Positions 57,186 to 64,000 of a stretch of 64,000 nucleotides of DNA are shown in pieces. Both the position numbers and the translations under genes were made by a program. The notes below the pieces were generated by a model, which worked only from the letters and a program-made list of their open reading frames with translations, was not told the origin of the DNA and did not search any database. The first letter of the stretch is position 1; each line of letters starts with the position of its first letter. The DNA comes from Leptodontidium sp. MPI-SDFR-AT-0119 (taxonomy: Eukaryota > Ascomycota > Leotiomycetes > Helotiales > Leptodontidiaceae): assembly GCA_020726505.1 (NCBI GenBank), contig JAHLEZ010000029.1, forward strand, positions 372,001 through 436,000, read 5' to 3'.

Positions 57186-58864
57186 ATGGCTCCAGACCTG
57201 AACGCCGACTGGTCGAGGAAGAGGGCGAGTAAACCCAAGGTGAAGACTGGATGTATAACTTGCAAGTACGTTGCATTCTCAAAGCTCTCCAGATGTTGCT
57301 GAGATCTATATATTGGACTGAAGTGGAACTCAGCAGCAGTATCATGCCTACCTTCATTCCGTTCTCCATCTAATACCCTCACAGGCAACGTCGAGTAAAA
57401 TGTGATGAACAAAGACCTGAATGTCTCAAGTGTTGCAAATTCGGCCATACCTGTGGTGGATATGAGCATCTGACTTCGGTTAAACAGCTTCTAAAACTTA
57501 CTCCAGTTAGGCGCAAGCTTTTACCAAAGTCAAATGATCTAGCTACAACTACTCTAGCGATCCCTCTATCACTAGCAAGCGGAATTCGGTTCGAAGATGA
57601 ACGAGAAAGTCATTACTTTCGCCTTTTCCAAAAGGATGTTGCCAGGGAGCTGTCAGCAGGATTCGAGGGAACGTTGTGGAACCGAATTGTTCTTCAAGCT
57701 TGCGAGAACGAATCCATCCGACGGCTGACAGTTGCAACTGCAGCTCTGAAACAGACGACAAAGTTGTGGCAGGACTCTGACGAGGGACTGCAGTCGGATC
57801 GAGAGTATGCTTTGGAGAAGTATGGCAATGCTCTCAAAAGCATGAAAACCGAGCTCAACAAGAGTCAAGACAACCTTCGGGTTGCTCTAATTGCTGCTCT
57901 TCTCATATTCGTCTTTGAGAATATGCATGGATGTGCAAGGGCTGCTGTGATGAACATACAGAGCGCGCTGGATTTGATCAACAACAGACTGATGTGTCAC
58001 GGCCACTCGCTTCAAGCCTCCTCTAGCAAACAAGGGATTCTTCAATCAAGTATCTCTGAGTTGGTGGAAGACGAAGTCTTAACAACACTCATCCGTCTAG
58101 ACAAGCCTTCTGTGGCTTTACTAGGCACTAGCAAGGGCGTACGGCACAGCCAAGACCGATTCTTCAGTTTCCACCGCTATCTCGAAGATTTCCAAATTCC
58201 AGCTTCGTTTGAAACAATCACTGAAGCCCGACAATGCTATGAATGTATCCGCTTCAGAGTATTTCCTGAACACAATTGGGAAAAGAAGCTGATTGCCTTG
58301 ACCTCACTTCCTGAAGATGTCTCTGCGCCGGTGGTCCTCCGAGAGCTGTTTTCCGGCATCGCTGATTCGGAGTCAATCCAAGACCTTTGCGCGCAACTCC
58401 AACGCTGGCATCGTGCATACGCCCCTTTGTTCAGACATTCCAGGACTGCAAGAGGAGCCTCTACGTTCGTCCCAGCCACAACGATCTACATCCGAGCCTT
58501 GTCTCTGAACATACCTCTTAGCCTTCGCCAACTTCCTGTTTCCCTGGACTCTCCTGGCCAGGATCACTCTACACATCGTATTCTGGATATGGCATGGGGC
58601 CTCCTCTCGCATCCTGACTTCTCCAAATCTTTCGTGTTCGACACAGGCATTATTCCTTCCATCTGGATGGTAGCTGTGCTATGTCCTGACATCGATTTGA
58701 AGAGAAAAGCTCTGGAAATCCTGAGGTCTATGCAACCAAGAGTTGAATGTGTGTGGGATAGTAGGATTGTTGTGAGGACTGGAGAAGCGCTTTTGAGGAT
58801 GGTTGAGGAAGAGAAAGTAAAGGCGGATTTCTCCCCAAGCATGAAATCGCTTGATCTAACTTAG
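57186..58864 (+). CDS. Zn2Cys6 fungal transcription factor
   Basis: Exon 1 (57186-57265) is MAPDLNADWSRKRASKPK then VKTGCITCK. A 119 bp intron (57266-57384, GTACGT...CAG) splits the zinc cluster, and exon 2 resumes QRRVKCDEQRPECLKCCKFG and HTCGGY, giving the complete six-Cys motif. The body (VLQACENESIRRLTVATAAL, VALIAALLIFVFENMHGCAR) is the alpha-helical effector region seen in regulators of the same type as the one at 34361-36133. About 519 residues, intact. A start at 57674 would discard the DNA-binding domain. The intron lies at the same place in the zinc cluster as in the other regulator (after TCK), suggesting shared ancestry. Confidence 0.92.
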
Positions 58865-60010
58865 CAGTACTTTTGAGGAATTGGAAAAGCCTGCGAATTG
58901 AGGGATTGACTTGATGGAAACAATTCCTGAAACTATCTATCTGGGATCGTATTAATAGAAGCCAATAGATGTGATTGGGATGCAACTCGCCAACTACACA
59001 CTGCGGGCTCACCGTCACCATATCATGCAACAGAAAAGACATCATACTTGACGCACCCCACACTGCTAAATCCTGGGCCACCGACGACCGTCCTAGCAGG
59101 TGATTCCTATCCACCCTTACCACGCAAGTCGAGTCAACCAAAAGCTCTGTCCATCGCAAGATGTCATCTTGATCCTCTGAAACCACCATGCATGTCACGG
59201 GACGAGTGCAAGTTCGTGGACAATTGCGACTTGGTTGAATGGATTGATTACAAGGAGAGAAGAGATTCTTAAGGAAATCTGTCTTTTGTGTTAGTTCACG
59301 AGCTGGCTCGTGCGGCTTATACAAAGTTGTGAATAGCTTCATAAAAGTATGAAAGTCACTTGATGCGAGACCTTGACAATGCAATATGCTCTATGTATCT
59401 CGGCGATAGCATTATTTTTTAAATAATTTGACAATATTACCTGATCGAAACTGAACACTCGGAATTCACTGTCTGAGATAGGCTCGGTCCCATCATCCAA
59501 TAAGTAGATGTGACAAATGCTAGCCCCCTAGGTTGCTCACTCTTATGACGACATCTTGCTCGGATGATCGTGCTACTCACACAGAATAGCAGCAAAGCCA
59601 ACTTATGAGCTAGTCAAAAGACGCGGTGCAGCTGATATTCCTGAATCCACCGAAATTCGTCTTTGACGTTTTTTCCTGCGCCTGTTAATGTTGTGATAAC
59701 ATCTTACTCAGATGATCGTCTTTTCTGACAGAAAATTCGAATCAATGTTTCCAATAGAACAACACAACCATCCTTACTTACGTGAAGTGAGCCTGAACCA
59801 CGTCCGTCGATGATTTGGCCGAGGACGGTATTCCTCCGCTGATTTTGCCATCTAGTTGATGCATTTAGGTATTTATAAGCTGGACGCCCCTAATAGAATG
59901 GCGTGATACAAGCAACTTGAAAAGTAGTCTTGCAGCCCTGATACTATTCAAAAACAATTAGGCTACTTCGATTCCTCTTGCATTTGACAAGTTTCAAAAC
60001 GAGTCAAAAT
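58865..60010. other. Intergenic region
   Basis: No gene supported. A 218-codon minus frame (58728-59384) overlaps the regulator's 3' end antisense and lacks motifs; see rejected items. Confidence 0.5.
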
Positions 60011-60013
60011 TCT

Positions 60014-61402
60014 GTTCACAAGGTGCTACTTTTATCGCTTATTCATCTTATCGCCTTCGCCCTTGTAGCGAATGCCTAGGCTAACATAGCCATTTACCCC
60101 ATATCCGAAGTCAACGACGCCAACAAGACGGGATACTTCTCGGATCCGTATCATGTCCCCTACGAAAGCAACCAGGGAGTCTATATCTCGGGTACCACGC
60201 CCGACTACCTAGAGTGCGACACCTCCTGTCAGTTGGCGGGATTGTGAGCAGTAAACAGTATTCGACTGATTAATTAAGACTACAGCTGTAAATGCTTCAT
60301 ATAAGCCATCTGAACGATAGGCAGCCATAGGCTCCAATACTATCCGATCGGCTGCTGTCAGGGTTGACTTTCGCTTCGGGCTGTGGCCCAAGCGCCACAG
60401 GCTGTTACTCCAGGGCGGCTTCAGTGGCTTCAGCACGATCACGTGAGGAAAGTCAACCCTGGCAGCAGCCGATCGGATAAGCTAGGTAGAAATGATACTC
60501 ATGACTCATCATGTGACTCATACCAATCAACACCTCCCTTCGGCCAAAATGTGCCTCTCTGCATGCCAATAATACACAGCGGCGAAGTGCTGCAAAACCA
60601 GAAGGGCAGCAGCACAATATGCAGCGCCGCGGGGATTCACCCTTTCCAGAGCGGCTCCGGCGCCAACAGATCTTGGGACACAGCAGTGACGCTGCACGTA
60701 CAAAACACATGCAACTGCGACGGCATCACAGGCTGGAGCGTCATCGTGCATGCGCATCCCGCGGATCCATCCGCCGTCGACGTTCCGCCCACATCCTGGG
60801 TCGGGGACCAACTGCTGATCGGGTCTTTCTCTGCCCCCGAAGAAGCCAACTACGACGGCAAGTACTTCCGGACGCCCACCGGCCAGCTCTATCTAGTATA
60901 TTCGAAGCAACAGAGTCCTAGGCCGAAGAAACGCGACGGCGTGGCCGCGTGGCCGATGGACGATCCCCGAACCAAGACGCCCGGCAGCAATGCCACGTTT
61001 CTGCTGGTCCCCGACGACGGCCTGAACTCGGAGGACTACATTACAGGAGACGACGGCTTCAAGCTCATCGAGACGGGGAACATGGGCGCCGTGAATGGGA
61101 AGTTTATGATGGCCTACTCGGCCGGAGCATACTTCAACAGGACCTACAAAGTGGGCATCGCCTACTCGGACACGTTCCTACCTTCCCAAAGTCCGAGCCC
61201 ACAGTACTACCGCAAGGTGATGAAAGACAACCCGGATCATCTCTGGAGCTCCTCGAAGCCGAAGGAGGTCTACTATCTCTTGCAAGCCGACCAGAACCAC
61301 GCCGGCTGGCGCTACGTGGGCGACCAGGTCCTTGCGCCCGGTGTCCCTACCGTAGCACGCATCGGCCTTGACGACGGCTGGGTCCTGACGTTTGCGGGGT
61401 AA
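60014..61402 (+). pseudogene. GH43-like secreted glycosidase-type protein, interrupted
   Basis: From 60020 the frame reads a signal peptide KVLLLSLIHLIAFALVANA, then TAG (60077-60079) where Gln would give the usual NAQA cleavage site, then ANIAIYPISEVNDANKTGYF, SDPYHVPYESNQGVYISGTT and DYLECDTSC. After a 135 bp insertion it resumes NVPLCMPIIHSGEVLQNQKG and runs undamaged to 61402 with GKYFRTPTGQLYLVYSK, LIETGNMGAVNGKFMMAYSA and YKVGIAYSDTFLP. The last blocks resemble the five-bladed propeller of GH43-type arabinan/xylan enzymes; the assignment is moderate. The downstream part is markedly GC-richer than its surroundings. No start Met is visible in frame. Damage: nonsense codon plus MITE insertion. 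Confidence 0.55.
60343..60477. mobile_element. 135 bp MITE (Tc1/mariner-like), TA target duplication
   Basis: Terminal inverted repeats of 30 bp with one mismatch: TCCGATCGGCTGCTG(T/C)CAGG continuing GTTGACTTTC at the left, and the complement at the right end. Flanking TA occurs on both sides (60341-60342 and 60478-60479). There is no coding capacity. It lies between the two coding blocks of the GH43-like gene. Confidence 0.88.
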
Positions 61403-62150
61403 GTAGCCTTGGTGCTCGGCTTATGGAAATGACGTACCTGCCCAGTGCCAGAAAGAAAGCCGCTCGAGACAAGAGAAAGATTATTGGGTTAAAAGAGACA
61501 AGGATATTGTTTAACCACTTGACAACTCGATATCTTCGAAGGATTCGGCCACGATAGTGCTTCTCCTCTTGGGCGTATGTTTCGGCGTTCTTGGCTGAAT
61601 TGGCCTTCGAAACAGTTCAAGAACCCCTTTTGCTCCGTATAAACCCGTGATCGTACTTTACCTAAACATCTCTATGCTGGGTTTCTTGCCTGTATTTATC
61701 CTTTTGTCAATCGGGCGTAGGGATTTGGAAGAAGCTTTCTATTCTCATCCGATGTGGCGGCCCGCTCAGTCAGCCAAACTCGCTGCTTGATGCTTGTTCG
61801 CCATGCAGTAAGCTATTAGTCCAGGGCAGTTCGAGCTTACTGCCACCTGTGAGATCCCGACAAAAGGCTATGTCGGCATGACGTAGAACTAGAAGCATAC
61901 CTCCATTGTCTGTATAAGTATAATTCTGTTGATTTACTAGATATAAACAATAAACTTGAGTATTCAAAGAATAAAATACTGCTTGATCAGAAACTGATCT
62001 ACTACAAACACAAAGTGCAGGAAAGCGAGCTTGGCCGAGAAGGCAAATATGACAAGAAAAGCACTTACTAAAAAATCTACTCGCCGTCGGCTGACAGTCG
62101 GTATTGTCTGTTCACTCACAGTCCGGTATATACTCGCCTTAACGCCCCTT
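61403..62150. other. Intergenic region
   Basis: 3' flank of the GH43-like gene. Nothing recognised. Confidence 0.5.
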
Positions 62151-64000
62151 ACTAAGGCGAGGCTCTTACTGTCCTTATCCCTAACCGAGGGCAAAACAAA
62201 GTATATAAAAGTAATTAAATATTTAAGTATAATTATATTTGTTAGTCGTAATAAAAGACAGCGCTTATTCTTATATCTCTAGTATAGCCCTAATAGTAAA
62301 GAACGCCCTAATAACACCAAGAACCATCGCTACGGTAACTCCACTTCCCTCGAGCGTAGTCGTGAAGTACATCGCAAATCTAACTACTAACTCTAAGACT
62401 CTAGCTTATTCTCTCTTAGTCTTCTAGTCGATATTTACCTCGAATAGTGAGTGGATTCTCGGGTCATTTCCTAGCTCGTCCTCCTTTGGGGGTATAAGAA
62501 GGAGTGGGACGGAAAGGTCAAGTGTTATAGCGCGATAGTCGGATGTAGGCTATAAAGGGAGAGTCGAGTATTTATATATAACGATTTTTGCTTCGAGATA
62601 AGCTCGCTTAACCTAAGATAAGATGTCTAAGTATAAAATCCGGTTACACTAACTTAGCTAGCAGTGCTTAGCCTAATGTTACTTCGAGAGGTCTTCGTTT
62701 AAGGTAAGATATAATTCCTTAAAGTCGTATTTATAAGTCAGTAGGAATATAATTAGAGCCTTAATCAAGCCATGGCAAGTTCGACCTGCTAATTGTTCTT
62801 AGTTAAGCTAATCATTCTCGAACAATTTAGAAAAGTGTTATAGTAATAACTTGTCGTAATAGGGTTAAGGGAATGTATCTTCGTAATTTATAAGTGATAG
62901 CGACATATTAGAGGTCCTACAGTTTAAATCACTTATAAAGAATAAGTAAGAGGTAAGTTTAAATATTAATATATCTATCTCGAGGAGATATTAAAAGAAG
63001 CGGACTCTCTTTATTAAATATAGAAGTTTCGATGTTCTTACGATCCGCAGACTTCGACGAAAAAATTAATCCGCGTATAATATTCTTTTAGTCCTTATTT
63101 CGACGTTCGAGACCTTATTTTATTAGTGTAAGATGTGCGGCGATAAAGGCCAGTTTTGTTAATGTTTTATTACCGTAGTATATAAAACGTACTCTAATCG
63201 CCCTCTTATTCCTTATCTCCGTTATCTCAACTCTTATACTACTAGTCTTAATATTTAATATAGTAGTAAGATCCTTTATAAACACTATTATGCCCGTTAT
63301 TCCTAGATTCTTAGCTATTACAAGGTGGTAAATTAACTTATTGTCGCCGCCTGTTGAGCTAGATCCCTTTTACGAGGCCTTCTCGACCGCTTAATAAAAT
63401 CGACTAAAATATAAGACGAGAAAGGATCCGCCTATTAAGTATTATAGTATTAGTGCGATTTCTTAAAGGGAGAAAATAAAGAGGTCAGGTAATTTAGGTG
63501 TGCTTAGCCTAGAGAAGAGCTAGGATATAACGGCGTTAATATTAATAAGTGCTTTGCCGTAGTTAAAGGTTAAAATATATAGGCTAATAGTAGCCTTTGT
63601 AATGTTTAGTATTATGTTTAGATTATATTATAGCCGTTCTTCGCGAGTTAAAGGTTATTATTGACTTATAAGGTCTAGAGCTTAACTAATCTACTAACGT
63701 TATTAAGGGTCATTTCCGGACCGAGTTTAGCACTAAGCTAATAAATAACCTTAAATCTTTACCCCCTTTCTTTTCTCGCTTCGATTATACTTTTGTGTTT
63801 ATAAATAATGTTAAAAGCGAGAAGTTCTTACAGGAAATTTTTCTTCGTAGCGAAGGGCTACTTTCCTCGTTTTGAAAATATAAAAGGTCATCTGTATCTT
63901 GAGTATTAGGCCTTACACTGAAGGGCGTAGGAGACTTGGAAGTCCAGCTAAAAAGCACAGACATAAATTACGATATTAGGAAGGTCGATAATGTTAGTTT
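62151..64000. repeat. AT-rich, RIP-affected repeat running off the window
   Basis: Stops in all frames, CpA-poor and TA-rich texture like 46.7-53.7 kb, and no frame over about 85 codons. Minus-strand coding texture (LDFQVSYALQCKA near 63950) suggests a dead transposon. No terminal repeat seen within the window. Confidence 0.5.

Noticed and set aside
58728..59384. 218-codon open frame on the minus strand
   Set aside because: Overlaps the 3' end of the intact Zn2Cys6 gene antisense, has no recognisable motif, and the non-overlapping part is ordinary intergenic DNA.
62031..62427. Two open frames of 83 and 62 codons
   Set aside because: Overlap each other in different frames at the edge of AT-rich repeat; no motif.
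1..64000. CRISPR arrays, tRNA and rRNA genes
   Set aside because: No regularly spaced repeat array and no cloverleaf or rRNA-like sequence was recognised by eye; CRISPR would not be expected in a fungal nuclear genome.

Overview
The window looks like nuclear DNA of a filamentous ascomycete, probably a Leotiomycete such as Helotiales (inferred from gene content, not from a search). Genes carry 45-120 bp spliceosomal introns with GTNNGN donors and fungal-type branch sites. The families are typical of these fungi: tannase, HET, NACHT, BCS1-like, Zn2Cys6, LysM-CBM18-GH18 chitinase, Clr5 and Hsp70-like. Gene-bearing blocks of ordinary composition alternate with AT-rich, stop-saturated blocks (about 6.3-8.7, 15.6-16.2, 30.4-32.5, 46.7-53.7 and 62.2-64 kb). 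In these, CAG/CAA/CGA/TGG codons have become stops, the signature expected of repeat-induced point mutation (RIP).

Layout. 0-5.2 kb: a Clr5-TPR gene cut by the window edge, a tannase-family esterase and an unrecognised gene. 5.5-8.7 kb: a decayed HET gene and AT-rich DNA. 9-15.2 kb: two secreted cysteine-containing proteins among short direct and inverted repeats. 16.2-20.7 kb: a LINE fragment abutting an Hsp70-like gene with a C-terminal extension. 21.2-23 kb: an intact FAD monooxygenase. 23.7-27.7 kb: a broken hydrolase-NACHT (NLR-type) gene. 28.6-33.5 kb: a BCS1-like fragment, a dead repeat, a JmjC-like fragment and a secreted protein. 34.4-36.1 kb: an intact Zn2Cys6 regulator. 37-38.8 kb: an N-terminal fragment of a myosin-motor chitin synthase. 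39.1-45.3 kb: a conserved hypothetical gene, a carboxylesterase split into opposite-strand pieces, and an eight-exon LysM chitinase. 46.7-53.7 kb: two copies of one 3,511 bp Tc1/mariner-type element, one nested in the terminal repeat of the other. 54-64 kb: a decayed membrane-protein gene, an intact Zn2Cys6 regulator, a GH43-like gene interrupted by a 135 bp MITE, and RIP-affected DNA.

Functionally this is an accessory, transposon-rich region, not a biosynthetic cluster. Self/non-self recognition families (HET, NACHT, Hsp70-like, BCS1-like) are mostly broken. The best-preserved genes encode secreted hydrolases, secreted small proteins, a monooxygenase and two regulators. Several genes were re-spliced by hand from donor/acceptor phase, so single open frames understate them. 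Some lesions are one-base losses in short homopolymers, and assembly error cannot be excluded for those.
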